Of a stretch of 44,675 bases of DNA, positions 25,810 to 34,697 are shown piece after piece (the stretch's first letter is position 1; each line of letters starts with the position of its first letter). Position numbers and translations under genes: made by a program. The notes beneath the pieces are model-generated. The model had not been told where the DNA came from, did not search any database, and saw only the letters and a program-made list of their open reading frames with translations. The stretch is from Ectothiorhodospiraceae bacterium (lineage in GTDB: Bacteria > Pseudomonadota > Gammaproteobacteria > Nitrococcales > Aquisalimonadaceae). The stretch spans positions 1 to 44,675 of the forward strand of contig PXAT01000106.1 of NCBI GenBank assembly GCA_003565775.1. Reading direction: 5' to 3'.

Positions 25810-26699
25810 TCGCGATAGAGACGAACGAGTTCGCCGTAATGGTCCACGCGCCGGTCGCGCAGATAGGGCCAGACGCGGCGGATCATCTCGCTGCGTCCCA
25901 GATCCACCTCGCAAAGCAGTACCTCGGCGTTGTCGCTCGATGCCTGAGCGAGTATTTCACCCTGCGGACCGGCAACGAAGCTGCTGCCCCAGAAGCGGGC
26001 GCCCGAATCCGGATCGGCGGGGTCGGGTTCGAAGCCGATGCGGTTGCAACTCAGCACCGGTAGGCCATTGGCGATGGCATGGCTGCGCTGGATCGTGATC
26101 CAGGCTTCCCGCTGACGTGCCTGTTCCTCGGCATCGTCGGTATCGCTCCAGCCGATCGCGGTCGGGTACAGCAGCAGATCGGCTCCAGCCGTCGCCATCA
26201 GGCGGGCGGCTTCCGGAAACCACTGATCCCAGCACACCAGCACGCCGAGCCGGCCGAGCCGCGTGTCGATCGGGGTGAACCCGAGATCGCCGGGCGTGAA
26301 ATAGAATTTCTCGTAATAGCCGGGATCGTCCGGGATATGCATCTTGCGGTAGCGACCCACCAGGCCGCGATCACCGTCCAGCACGATGGCCGTGTTGTGA
26401 TACAGGCCGGGAGCACGTTTCTCGAACAGCGATCCGACCACGACGATATCCAGTTCGGCAGCAATGGCCGCCAGGCGCCCGCTGCTCGGGCCGGGAATGG
26501 ACTCCGCCAGATCGAACACCGCCGGATCCTCCTGCTGGCAGAAGTAGCGGCTCCGGTGGAGTTCCTGCAGCAGCACGAGTTCGGCGCCGTCGGCCGCCGC
26601 TTCGCGGATACCGCGCAGACTGGCATCCAGATTGGCGTCCGTATCGTCCCCGCAGGCGTGTTGTATCAGGGCGACGCGAAGGGTGTCGGGCCTGCGCAT
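25806..26699 (-). CDS. aguB: N-carbamoylputrescine amidase
   Basis: A 297-residue nitrilase-family enzyme that converts N-carbamoylputrescine to putrescine, CO2 and ammonia. The catalytic triad is visible: Glu46 in LQELHRS, Lys119 in YRKMHIP and Cys156 in VCWDQWFPE. The pattern GYYEKFYFTPGD is typical of the plant-type AguB. The next gene upstream is agmatine deiminase, which makes its substrate. Together they form the arginine-decarboxylase route to putrescine. The stop codon overlaps the end of repeat element R5, which may have supplied it. The C-terminus nevertheless looks full length. Confidence 0.94.
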   Translation of the reverse strand: MRRPDTLRVALIQHACGDDTDANLDASLRGIREAAADGAELVLLQELHRSRYFCQQEDPAVFDLAESIPGPSSGRLAAIAAELDIVVVGSLFEKRAPGLYHNTAIVLDGDRGLVGRYRKMHIPDDPGYYEKFYFTPGDLGFTPIDTRLGRLGVLVCWDQWFPEAARLMATAGADLLLYPTAIGWSDTDDAEEQARQREAWITIQRSHAIANGLPVLSCNRIGFEPDPADPDSGARFWGSSFVAGPQGEILAQASSDNAEVLLCEVDLGRSEMIRRVWPYLRDRRVDHYGELVRLYRD

Positions 26700-26824
26700 G
26701 GCGGTGGTCTCCAGGCATTTTCCAGGCGCGCAGTGTAGCGAAAGGCCGCCCGGATTTCGTCATTGAATGACCTGGCCGATGGCGCAACGGGGTATTCGGG
26801 GGGCTGCAAACTCCGAGCGCCGTT

Positions 26825-27847
26825 CTACGTGAGCGGAATCTGCATGCTGGCGCAGTGCACGCTGCCGTGCTGGCGCACCAGTGGTAATGCGGGAATCGAA
26901 ATGATCTCGCGGTCGGGGAAGGCCTGCGCGATGCAGTCAAGCGCCTGCTGGTCGGTGGCCTCCTGGGCATAGGTCGGGACAAGCACCGCGCCGTTGATCA
27001 CCAGGAAGTTGGCGTAGCTCAGAGGCAGTCGTGCGCCGTCGTCGTTGTAGCGCGCTTTCGGCCAGGGGAGCGGGATCAGCGTGTAAGGCTTGCCGCTGCG
27101 AGTACGCAGCGCGGTCAGTTCCGCGGCCATCGCACCGAGGTCTGCCGCATGGCTGTCGGACGGGTCTTCGCAGGCGGTATACAGAATCCGGTTGCCGGGC
27201 GCGAAGCGGGCCAGCATGTCGATATGGCCGTCGGTATCGTCGCCCTCCAGATGCCCATGTTCGAGCCAGAGCACGCGATCACAGGCAAACCATTCGCCGA
27301 GTTTCTGCTCGACGTCCTCGCGAGAGATCGGTCCGTTACGTGACGGATCGAGCAGGCAACGGCTGGTGGTCAGCAGCGATCCTTCCCCGTCGCATTCCAG
27401 ACTGCCGCCTTCCAGCACGAATGGCACGGCCACCCGCTCGGCCCAGGGAAAACAATTCTGGGCCATGAGTCGTTCGGTGATGGCGTCGTCCAGCAATGCG
27501 GGATACTTGTTGCCCCAGCCATTGAATCGGAAATCCAGCAACGTGGCCGTGCCGTCATCAATCACGGTGATGGGTCCGTGGTCACGGACCCAGATGTCAT
27601 TGGATGGCGCGATCGCAAGTTCGCAGGCGGGGACGTCGGCCAGCAATTCCGCCACATGAGCGCGATGGTCGTCATCCCGACAGGTGATCAGTACCCGCTG
27701 GAAGCGGGCAATGGCGCAGGCCATGGCGAGGAACGTTCGCTCCACCGCCGCCAGTCCGTCACTCCAGTCGCCCTGATCATGCGGCCAGGTCAGCAGGATG
27801 CAGCGCTGCGCAGCCCATTCAGGTGGTAACCAGAGGGTTCGATCCAT
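26825..27847 (-). CDS. aguA: agmatine deiminase
   Basis: A 340-residue guanidino-modifying enzyme that converts agmatine to N-carbamoylputrescine. It has the NDIWVRDHGPI segment, VLEGGSLE, HGHLEGDDTDGHIDM and the C-terminal catalytic Cys332 in GSVHCASMQIP. The family is normally about 340-370 residues. It precedes aguB on the same strand with a 125-bp gap. Three bases separate it from the small secreted-protein gene upstream. It may share an operon with both. Confidence 0.94.
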   Translation of the reverse strand: MDRTLWLPPEWAAQRCILLTWPHDQGDWSDGLAAVERTFLAMACAIARFQRVLITCRDDDHRAHVAELLADVPACELAIAPSNDIWVRDHGPITVIDDGTATLLDFRFNGWGNKYPALLDDAITERLMAQNCFPWAERVAVPFVLEGGSLECDGEGSLLTTSRCLLDPSRNGPISREDVEQKLGEWFACDRVLWLEHGHLEGDDTDGHIDMLARFAPGNRILYTACEDPSDSHAADLGAMAAELTALRTRSGKPYTLIPLPWPKARYNDDGARLPLSYANFLVINGAVLVPTYAQEATDQQALDCIAQAFPDREIISIPALPLVRQHGSVHCASMQIPLT

Positions 27848-27850
27848 CGG

Positions 27851-28135
27851 TTACTCGCGCCTCCGGACCGCATGCAGGACTCGCTCATGCTCGAAATAGA
27901 CCGTGAATTCGCCGTAGATCCAGCGGCTGATCGGAGGATCTCCCACCGCCGGGATGCGATCCTCGGGGCTGCCGAAACGGCGTTCCACCTGCTGCATGGT
28001 CTCGCCGTTGCGCGGCATGTTGCCGTCGCGGTAGTCCGACCTGAGATCATCCATGAGCAGGCGATCCGCCAGGGCCGGCGTGCCGACACCGGCCAGACTC
28101 ATGATCAGCAGTGCAATCAGATGCCAGCGAAGCAT
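27851..28135 (-). CDS. small exported protein of unknown function
   Basis: A 94-residue protein with a signal peptide (LIALLIMSLAGVGTPALA) and a compact domain: MPRNGETMQQVERRFGSPED, then ISRWIYGEFTVYFEHERVLHAV. The GxTMxxVxxxFGxP pattern recalls BamE/SmpA-type small lipoproteins, but there is no lipobox. The frame is open to 28378; the ATG at 28135 has GGGAG seven bases upstream and gives the signal peptide. Three bases from aguA, so cotranscribed. Related small proteins are probably common, but I cannot name a function. Confidence 0.75.
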   Translation of the reverse strand: MLRWHLIALLIMSLAGVGTPALADRLLMDDLRSDYRDGNMPRNGETMQQVERRFGSPEDRIPAVGDPPISRWIYGEFTVYFEHERVLHAVRRRE

Positions 28136-28355
28136 GCGGTTTCTCCCGTTCGAGCCCATCCGGCGCACCTTGGCATCGGTGCGGCGTTCGTCGGGCTTGT
28201 TTTGCAATTGTCGTCTGCAATCAGCGACGAGCATACCACCGGCGACCGGGGGCGAGTCTGTCGACTGTGTCATTCGCAGAGGAATGTGGCGGGCATCGCC
28301 CGACGTTGCTGCAACCGCTATCCTGCGCGTCCCGCAAACGCCAGATGAGAAGCGC

Positions 28356-29834
28356 ATGTCCCGTGCAACCGCCCCCACCGTGATCGAGCGCGCAGCCCAG
28401 GCCGATGCGCTGATCGCGCGTTATGCCGATCTGATCGCGGATCCTTCGCAACTGCGGGAAACGTTGTTGCAGCCCTTGCCGGTCGTGCTCTGGGCGAATC
28501 CGCTACGGCTCGACCGGCAGTCCTTGCGCATGCTCCTGCTGGAGGATGGGTTTGCCGCCGAGCCCTTGCCCTGGCATCCGCTGGCACTGCGTCTGCCGCC
28601 GGGGAGCCGTCCCGGTCGGCACTGGACGTTTCTCGCGGGCCTGAACCGGATTCAGGAAGAGGTGTCGATGGTGCCGGTGAGCCTGCTCGATCCGCAGCCG
28701 GGTGAACGCATTCTCGACCTGTGTGCGGCGCCCGGCAGCAAGACCGCCCAGATTGCCGTCGCCATGGATGACACCGGCACTCTGGTCGCCAACGACAGCA
28801 AGCGCGGCCGGGTGGCGGGCCTGCGGCAGATGATCAAGCGGCTGGGTCTGGTCAACTGCAGCGTCACAGTGCGGGACGGACAGGGCATGGACAGCCGTGC
28901 CGGCACATTTGATCGCATTCTGGTGGACGCGCCATGCAGCTGTGAGGGCACGTTCCGGAAGATTACGCGCCCGGAGATGGTGACCGACGAGGTACGACGG
29001 CGGGCGGCGCTGGTGCAACGTCGCCTGTTGCGACGTGCCGTGGCACTGACACGGCCCGGCGGTCGCATCGTCTATTCGACCTGCACATTCGCGCCGGAGG
29101 AGAATGAAGCGGTGGTGGATGCCATCCTGCGTGAACACGGGGATAACCTGCACCTGCGGCCGGCCGCGCTGCCCGGGCTGGTCGCGTCGCCGGGGATTAG
29201 GCACTGGCTGGGACGGCGTTTCCCCCCGGAGATGCACCACTGCGCTCGCATCTGGCCGCATCAACAGGACACCGGGGGCTTTTTCGTTGCCGTTCTGGAA
29301 AAGGCAGCTGGTCCGCGCAGCGAGGACGGTGCCTGCTTCAATCACGCAGAGGAGCCCCGTGACTGGTTACGGCCGTTGACCGACCGTTTCGCGATTCCGG
29401 TTTCGGCGTTCGACGGCGTGCGTCTGATTCGCCGCGGCAACCGTCATGTGCATGCGCTGACCCCGGACCATCAGGCACCGTCGGCGCCGGCTCCGGAGAT
29501 GCTCGGCCTGCCCTTGATCCGTCGCAAGAGTCTGCCGCTGAAGCCGACGTCCTCGGCGGTGCTGCGGTGGGGCATGCAGGCACAGCAGAACTGGCTGGAA
29601 CTGGATGCCGATCAGCGCGACAGTTTTCTGCGTCGACAGACGGTTGTGGTCCGGACCGGACAACTGGCGCGCTGCACCGGTCCCGGTTACGCCGTGGCAC
29701 GTCACCGGGACCATGTCCTCGGGCTGGGGCAACTGGTCTACGATCGCGAGAGTCCGACGGTCCGGCTGCTGAGCCTTGTACCCAAGGCCTGGGCCCGGGA
29801 CGCCGGCGAGAGCGCGGAGAACCTGGCGGACTGA
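28356..29834 (+). CDS. RsmF/RsmB-like rRNA (cytosine-C5)-methyltransferase
   Basis: A 492-residue Sun/NOL1 family methyltransferase. The two active-site cysteines are in VDAPCSCEGTF and STCTFAPEENE, and the SAM site is LDLCAAPGSKT. The long C-terminal extension (about residues 310-492) resembles the PUA-type RNA-binding part of RsmF (YebU), so 16S rRNA C1407 methylation is likely. RsmB is less likely because there is no NusB-like N-terminal domain. The start at 28356 is upstream of the conserved domain; no strong ribosome binding site is visible. Divergent from the small exported protein. Confidence 0.87.
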   Translation: MSRATAPTVIERAAQADALIARYADLIADPSQLRETLLQPLPVVLWANPLRLDRQSLRMLLLEDGFAAEPLPWHPLALRLPPGSRPGRHWTFLAGLNRIQEEVSMVPVSLLDPQPGERILDLCAAPGSKTAQIAVAMDDTGTLVANDSKRGRVAGLRQMIKRLGLVNCSVTVRDGQGMDSRAGTFDRILVDAPCSCEGTFRKITRPEMVTDEVRRRAALVQRRLLRRAVALTRPGGRIVYSTCTFAPEENEAVVDAILREHGDNLHLRPAALPGLVASPGIRHWLGRRFPPEMHHCARIWPHQQDTGGFFVAVLEKAAGPRSEDGACFNHAEEPRDWLRPLTDRFAIPVSAFDGVRLIRRGNRHVHALTPDHQAPSAPAPEMLGLPLIRRKSLPLKPTSSAVLRWGMQAQQNWLELDADQRDSFLRRQTVVVRTGQLARCTGPGYAVARHRDHVLGLGQLVYDRESPTVRLLSLVPKAWARDAGESAENLAD

Positions 29835-29890
29835 TGCCTGCCTCCGTGTCAGGACGGTTTCGTGTGCTGCTGCGGCGCATCCTGCCCACG

Positions 29891-29935
29891 GACGTCAACG
29901 CAGGCCAGGCGCGCGAATACTTCAGCGTTTCCCAA
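29891..29935 (+). repeat. solo right end of the inverted-repeat family (R6)
   Basis: GACGTCAACGCAGG, then GCGAATACTTCAGCGTTTCC, identical in the last 17 bases to the right end of R5. The rest of the element is absent or degraded. It lies between two convergent genes, rsmF-like and VOC. Confidence 0.7.
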
Positions 29936-29994
29936 GGCGGATGAAAGCGGCGACGTCGCGAGCGGGTCCCTGACACTCCGGTGCAATCAGTAGC

Positions 29995-30318
29995 TCAGTC
30001 AGATGGGTCGTAATCCGTTTCCGGCCAGTTGGCGCGGATTTCGCGGGCCTGGTCCCGTGCCGAAAACCGCTCCCAGATCAGCCCGTTGACGTCGTGTTCC
30101 ACGGACAGGGTTTCTGCGTTGGAGTCCTCCCAGCCGAGATGCCGGACGACACCGCCCTCGCCATACATGTGACGGATCGACAGGTTCAGTGTCGGCGTAC
30201 GCCACAGGGCATAGCGGCCGGGAACGACCACGGTAGGCGCGGCGCCGAGCCGTTTGTTGTAATCGGGAATGGTGGCTTCCACATCGGTGACGGCGAGTGC
30301 CAGATGAAACCGCTTCAT
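29995..30318 (-). CDS. VOC (glyoxalase-like) family protein, short
   Basis: A 107-residue protein beginning KRFHLALAVTDVEATIPDY, the first strand-helix unit of vicinal-oxygen-chelate folds, with the metal-binding-type HLGWEDSN segment. It is shorter than most (120-135 residues), so the second half may be reduced. AGGGA precedes the ATG by seven bases. Function unknown. It sits between the rlmM and rsmF-like genes. Confidence 0.72.
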   Translation of the reverse strand: MKRFHLALAVTDVEATIPDYNKRLGAAPTVVVPGRYALWRTPTLNLSIRHMYGEGGVVRHLGWEDSNAETLSVEHDVNGLIWERFSARDQAREIRANWPETDYDPSD

Positions 30319-30357
30319 GATCGGTCCCTGCGGGTGTCTCGGAGGCTTGTTTTCAGT

Positions 30358-31440
30358 CTAGGCAGTTTCCGCCGGTAGCACACACACCGTGACTTCGTCG
30401 CGGTCATGATAGAGGTGGCGGCAGCGCACCTGCCAGCGGCCTGCGGGACCGGTATCGGGCAGGCGGGCCAGACACTCCGTCACCTGTCGATAGCGCGTGC
30501 GCATCGGCAGTTTCAGGTTGAAAATGGCGGCGCGGCACCATCCCTGGTCCAGCCACTGCGCCATCAGTGCCGCGACGCGGGCGGGTTTTTCCACCATGTC
30601 GCAGACGACCAGATCCACGGGTTTCGCCGGCCGGAATCTGAAGCCGTCGGCGCGCTGGTGCTCGACCAGCCCCGAATCCATCAGGTCTGCCTGCATCGGT
30701 CCGTTGTCCACGGCGGTGACATGCATGTGCCGCCGTACCAGTTGCCAGGTCCAGCCGCCGGGGGCGGCGCCCAGGTCCGCGGCGGTGCCGCCGGGGGCGA
30801 GCAGAATGTCCCGTTGTGCAGCCGACATCAGCAGTTGTATGGCCTCATCGAGCTTCAGACCGGACCGGCTTGGCGCGTGCCGCGATTGGCGCAGCCGGGG
30901 TATTCCGTTGACGAACGGCGTGCTGTGGGCGACCACTGTCTCGGCGATCAGCGCATGCTCGAAATCCGGGAAAAAGAGATGCAGCCGTCGGCTGGCACCG
31001 GCATCGTCCATGCGGATGCCGGCACCCGCCAGCGTCCGCACCAGCGCCGGCCGCAACCGCCGTGCCAGCCCCGAGATCTGCTTGCCCTCGTTGGTGTCCG
31101 GGTATTCCAGCCAGAGATCGGCGTAGGACCCGGTCAGTCCGGTGTCGCGCAGTGCCTGCAGGATCGGCGTGACCCGATCGGCGGGTGGCAATTGGATCGC
31201 ATCGCTTCTGGCGAGCAGCCACTGCCGGGGGAAGACCAGATCCTGCCAGTGCAGTTCGTGGCCCAGGTGCTCGAGACCGCCGGGCTCGGTGACATGCAGC
31301 ATGAGGTACCCGTAGTCGTCTCGGGCGCGAACGTAGCCGGTCACGCCCAGCGCGGCGGCCCGCGCCATGATCTCGGCGGCACAGTCCGCCTCGAATCCGG
31401 CCCGGCAATAAAGCAGGATTGCGGAGCTTGCAGTCGTCAT
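30358..31440 (-). CDS. rlmM: 23S rRNA (cytidine-2498-2'-O)-methyltransferase RlmM
   Basis: A 360-residue enzyme that methylates C2498 of 23S rRNA. The N-terminal THUMP-like part starts ILLYCRAGFEADCAAEI. The Rossmann SAM-binding motif is DLGAAPGGWTWQL, followed by VCDMVEKP. The C-terminal LYHDRDEVTVC is typical. The ATG at 31440 is the first start in frame and fits the family length (about 360). Confidence 0.93.
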   Translation of the reverse strand: MTTASSAILLYCRAGFEADCAAEIMARAAALGVTGYVRARDDYGYLMLHVTEPGGLEHLGHELHWQDLVFPRQWLLARSDAIQLPPADRVTPILQALRDTGLTGSYADLWLEYPDTNEGKQISGLARRLRPALVRTLAGAGIRMDDAGASRRLHLFFPDFEHALIAETVVAHSTPFVNGIPRLRQSRHAPSRSGLKLDEAIQLLMSAAQRDILLAPGGTAADLGAAPGGWTWQLVRRHMHVTAVDNGPMQADLMDSGLVEHQRADGFRFRPAKPVDLVVCDMVEKPARVAALMAQWLDQGWCRAAIFNLKLPMRTRYRQVTECLARLPDTGPAGRWQVRCRHLYHDRDEVTVCVLPAETA

Positions 31441-31619
31441 GGTGGCGGAGCCTACTGTACCGTGCTTCCGTGAAACACTAGCGGGTCAAACCGGCCTGTG
31501 CCGGCAACGTTGGCAGTTCGGACAAGGCGACTGCCGACATCACTATAGTCTGCGTCGGAACACGCTCCTGGTCTTGGGGTCGGTACCGAGGTACGCATCG
31601 ATTTGCAGGGAGACAAGGA

Positions 31620-32405
31620 ATGGAAACGATTCTTCTGGTCGTCGCCGCACTGATCGTCGCCATCCTGGCGTCCGCGATCCGCGTGTTGCGCGAGTACGAA
31701 CGTGGCGTGATCTTTCAGCTCGGTCGCTTCTGGGCGGTCAAGGGGCCGGGGCTGATCATCGTAATCCCGGTGATCCAGCAGATGGTGCGCAGTGATCTGC
31801 GGACCGTGGTCATGGATGTGCCCAGCCAGGACGTGATCTCCAAGGACAACGTCTCTGTGAGTGTCAACGCGGTGCTGTATTTCCGGGTTGTCGATCCCGA
31901 ACGCTCGGTGATCAACGTCGAGGACTTCTTTGCCGCAACCAGTCAGCTGGCGCAGACCACCTTGCGCTCGGTACTGGGCCAGCATGATCTGGATGAAATG
32001 CTCGCTGAGCGTGACAAGTTGAACGAGGACATTCAGAACATCCTCGACGAGCACACCGATGCCTGGGGTATCAAGGTCGCCAACGTCGAGATCAAGCATG
32101 TCGATATCGACGAGAGCATGATCCGGGCGATCGCGCAGCAGGCCGAGGCGGAACGCAGCCGGCGCGCGAAAATCATCCATGCCGAAGGCGAGATGCAGGC
32201 GGCGCAGAAGCTGCAGGACGCGGCGAATATCCTGTCGCAGAACCCGCAGGCACTGCAGCTGCGGTATCTGCAGACCCTGCAGGGTATTGCCGGTGAGCAG
32301 AACTCGACCATCGTTTTCCCGCTGCCCATGGATCTGATGGGAGCCTTCAAGCATCTGATTCAGAAAGCCAGTGGTTCCGACAGCGACAAACCGAAGCAGG
32401 ACTGA
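31620..32405 (+). CDS. slipin/stomatin family SPFH protein
   Basis: A 261-residue membrane-anchored protein: one N-terminal transmembrane helix ([16 protein letters not shown]), then the SPFH/band 7 domain ([42 protein letters not shown]) and a C-terminal coiled coil ([20 protein letters not shown]). Slipins organise membrane microdomains. The usual NfeD partner gene is not adjacent. AGGGAG is upstream of the ATG. It is 11 bases ahead of xerD. Confidence 0.88.
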   Translation: METILLVVAALIVAILASAIRVLREYERGVIFQLGRFWAVKGPGLIIVIPVIQQMVRSDLRTVVMDVPSQDVISKDNVSVSVNAVLYFRVVDPERSVINVEDFFAATSQLAQTTLRSVLGQHDLDEMLAERDKLNEDIQNILDEHTDAWGIKVANVEIKHVDIDESMIRAIAQQAEAERSRRAKIIHAEGEMQAAQKLQDAANILSQNPQALQLRYLQTLQGIAGEQNSTIVFPLPMDLMGAFKHLIQKASGSDSDKPKQD

Positions 32406-32415
32406 CCGGGCGCAG

Positions 32416-33306
32416 GTGCCCGGCGTGGACGCCATCGAGCGGTTTCTCGATGGCGTCTGGGCCGAGAGCGGCCTCAGTCGCCAGACCCTGGCCGCCTATC
32501 GCGCCGATCTGGTTGCGTTCGCACGCTGGCTCGATCAGCGGCACCAGGCGCTGGTTGACGCAGGCCGTGAGGATATCCTGGCTTACCTCGCCGCGCGGGT
32601 CGGTGACGGCCTGAAGCCCCGGAGCACGGCGCGGCTGGTGTCGACGCTGCGCCGGTTCTACCGCTGGCAGCTGCGGGAGGGGGCGATCGCGACAGATCCC
32701 ACTCACGAAGTCGAAGCACCTCGCTTGGGGCGTCCGCTCCCCGGGGCAGTGTCCGAGCAGGACATCGAAGCACTGCTGGCGGCCCCGGACGTGTCGGATC
32801 CCCTCGGCCTGCGTGACCGCAGCATGCTGGAGCTGCTCTACGCCACAGGCCTGCGGGTGTCGGAACTGGTCGGTCTGACCCTGGCACAACTGAATCCGCG
32901 TCAGGGTGTGTTACGCATCGTTGGCAAGGGGGCGCGAGAGCGCCTGGTTCCGGTGGGTGAGCAGGCGTTGGACTGGGTCGCGCGCTGGCTCGACGAGGGG
33001 CGTCCGCGGTTGCTGGGCCTGCGACGCAGTGAGGCCTTGTTCGTCACTGCCCGCGGCGCAGCCCTCAGTCGCCAGGCGTTCTGGTACCGAATCCGGGCTC
33101 ATGCACAGGCTGCGGGCATCCACCGCAAGCTGTCGCCCCACACGCTGCGACACTCCTTCGCGACTCATTTGCTCAACCATGGCGCGGATTTGCGCGTGGT
33201 ACAGTTGCTGCTCGGTCATCAGGATCTGTCGACGACGCAGATCTATACCCATATCGCCCGGCAGCGACTGCAGGATCTGCATGCCTGGCATCACCCGCGA
33301 GGCTGA
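32416..33306 (+). CDS. xerD: site-specific tyrosine recombinase XerD
   Basis: A 296-residue recombinase that resolves chromosome dimers at dif with XerC. The SAM-like N-terminal domain ([17 protein letters not shown]) and the catalytic residues are present: Arg in [41 protein letters not shown] with the nucleophilic Tyr. Length matches E. coli XerD (298). The start is most likely the GTG at 32416 (or 32425); the frame runs back into the slipin gene. The dsbC gene follows, as in other gammaproteobacteria. Confidence 0.93.
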   Translation: MPGVDAIERFLDGVWAESGLSRQTLAAYRADLVAFARWLDQRHQALVDAGREDILAYLAARVGDGLKPRSTARLVSTLRRFYRWQLREGAIATDPTHEVEAPRLGRPLPGAVSEQDIEALLAAPDVSDPLGLRDRSMLELLYATGLRVSELVGLTLAQLNPRQGVLRIVGKGARERLVPVGEQALDWVARWLDEGRPRLLGLRRSEALFVTARGAALSRQAFWYRIRAHAQAAGIHRKLSPHTLRHSFATHLLNHGADLRVVQLLLGHQDLSTTQIYTHIARQRLQDLHAWHHPRG

Positions 33307-33343
33307 CTCGTTCAGGCCCGCTGAACCCTTGAACGGAGAACGC

Positions 33344-34087
33344 ATGATTCCTCGACTGCTTGTTCCGCTGATGTTGTTTCTGATGGCGCTGCCGCTGATG
33401 GCGGACGACGAAATGGCTGAGATCACCGATCGCATCAGTGAGCGTCTCCAGTCGATCAATCCGGAGCTGCGGCCGGATCGGGTTGAGCGGTCACCGGTGC
33501 CGGATCTCTATCAGGTGGTGATCGGCGGCCAGGTGCTTTATATCACCGGTGACGGCCGTTATCTGGTGCAGGGCGACATGATGGATCTGGAACTGCGGCG
33601 CTCGGTGTCGGACGGCTTGCGCGGTCAGGTGCGACTGGAGCAGCTGGACGCCCACGGCACCGAGAACATGATCATCTACCCGGCCGACGGCGAGACCGCG
33701 CACGTGATCACGGTCTTTACCGACATCGACTGCTCGTACTGTCGCCAGATGCATAACAATCTTGCGGATTACACAAGCCGCGGTATCGAGGTCCGCTATC
33801 TGCAGATGCCGCGGGCGGGGGTTGGCACCGAATCCCATCGCAAGGCCGTGGCGGTCTGGTGTGCGGATGACCGGAATGCGGCAATGGATGAGGCGAAACT
33901 CACCGGGAGCTTTCGTGGCGATACCGGCTGCGACAACCCGGTAGAAGAACAACTGGCCCTGGCGCAGGCCCTCGGCGTCAATACCACCCCCAGCATCATC
34001 TCCGATCAGGGCGTCATGCATCGCGGCATGGTGCCCGCCGACGACCTGCGCGAGATGCTGGACGAGGAAAAGTCGGCGGCCCGGTAA
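33344..34087 (+). CDS. dsbC: thiol:disulfide interchange protein DsbC
   Basis: A 247-residue periplasmic disulfide isomerase. Signal peptide MIPRLLVPLMLFLMALPLMA; N-terminal dimerisation domain; then the thioredoxin-like domain with active site C130-SY-C133 (FTDIDCSYCRQM, where E. coli has CGYC). A second cysteine pair follows (AVWCADDRN, GDTGCDNP), and the cis-Pro loop is NTTPSII. GGAG lies six bases before the ATG. Directly after xerD. Confidence 0.92.
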   Translation: MIPRLLVPLMLFLMALPLMADDEMAEITDRISERLQSINPELRPDRVERSPVPDLYQVVIGGQVLYITGDGRYLVQGDMMDLELRRSVSDGLRGQVRLEQLDAHGTENMIIYPADGETAHVITVFTDIDCSYCRQMHNNLADYTSRGIEVRYLQMPRAGVGTESHRKAVAVWCADDRNAAMDEAKLTGSFRGDTGCDNPVEEQLALAQALGVNTTPSIISDQGVMHRGMVPADDLREMLDEEKSAAR

Positions 34088-34137
34088 CAGGCAGGCACGG
34101 GTCGCAGGCCTGTCAAAGCTTCGCTAGCGGTAACGAA

Positions 34138-34163
34138 AAACGGCGGCCAGACGGCCGCCGTTT
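34138..34163. terminator. bidirectional terminator between dsbC and fdxA
   Basis: Stem CGGCGGCC (34141-34148) and GGCCGCCG (34153-34160) with a 4-base loop, flanked by A-run left and TTT right. It lies between the convergent dsbC and fdxA genes. Confidence 0.8.
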
Positions 34164-34189
34164 CAATATCCGGAACCCGTGCCTGTGTC

Positions 34190-34513
34190 TCAGCGTTCCA
34201 GCAGTTCCAGCTTGTTGGGCTTGCCATCCCAGTCTTCCGCATCCGCTGGCGGTTCCTTGTGCTCGGTGATCACCGGCCACTCGCGCGACAGTTCGGCATT
34301 GAGCTCGAGGAAGTGCATCTGGTCCTCCGGCAAATCGTCCTCGGACAGGATCGCCTCGGCCGGGCATTCCGGCTCGCAAAGGGTGCAGTCGATACACTCG
34401 TCGGGATCAATGACCAGGTAATTCGGGCCTTCGTGGAAGCAGTCCACCGGGCAGACTTCCACGCAATCCGTGTACTTACACTTGATGCAGTTTTCCACTA
34501 CTACAAAGGTCAT
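34190..34513 (-). CDS. fdxA: seven-iron ferredoxin FdxA
   Basis: A 107-residue ferredoxin holding one [3Fe-4S] and one [4Fe-4S] cluster. The cysteines are in [17 protein letters not shown] and [14 protein letters not shown]. An acidic C-terminal extension is typical of the azotobacter-type protein. GGAG precedes the ATG by six bases. In Pseudomonas the order is mutS-fdxA-rpoS; here rpoS is absent and xerD-dsbC take its place. Same strand as mutS but separated by a repeat element. Confidence 0.95.
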   Translation of the reverse strand: MTFVVVENCIKCKYTDCVEVCPVDCFHEGPNYLVIDPDECIDCTLCEPECPAEAILSEDDLPEDQMHFLELNAELSREWPVITEHKEPPADAEDWDGKPNKLELLER

Positions 34514-34587
34514 CGTCGACTCCAGTCTTTGAATCCGGCCTGTCCGGTCCCGTCAGCCGGCCATGGTACCGGCAACGCGGCCCAATT

Positions 34588-34697
34588 TTAAGGAAGCGGT
34601 GATTTATTCGCACGCCTGCGTTGCCGTCCGCATTTTTTCCGAGACAAGGCGCGCGGCGTAGCGCCGCAGTCATTCTGCGCAAGCAGCGCTTCCTGGA
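34588..34697 (+). repeat. MITE-like inverted-repeat element R7 (right-half copy)
   Basis: TTAA, then GGAAGCGGTGATTTATTCGC and the block CCGAGACAAGGCGCGCGGCG with hairpin CCGCAG-TCATT-CTGCGC. This matches the reverse complement of the right half of R5, with a short join to CAGCGCTTCC at the other end, so the ends still mirror each other. It ends four bases before the mutS stop codon (34698-34700). Confidence 0.85.
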
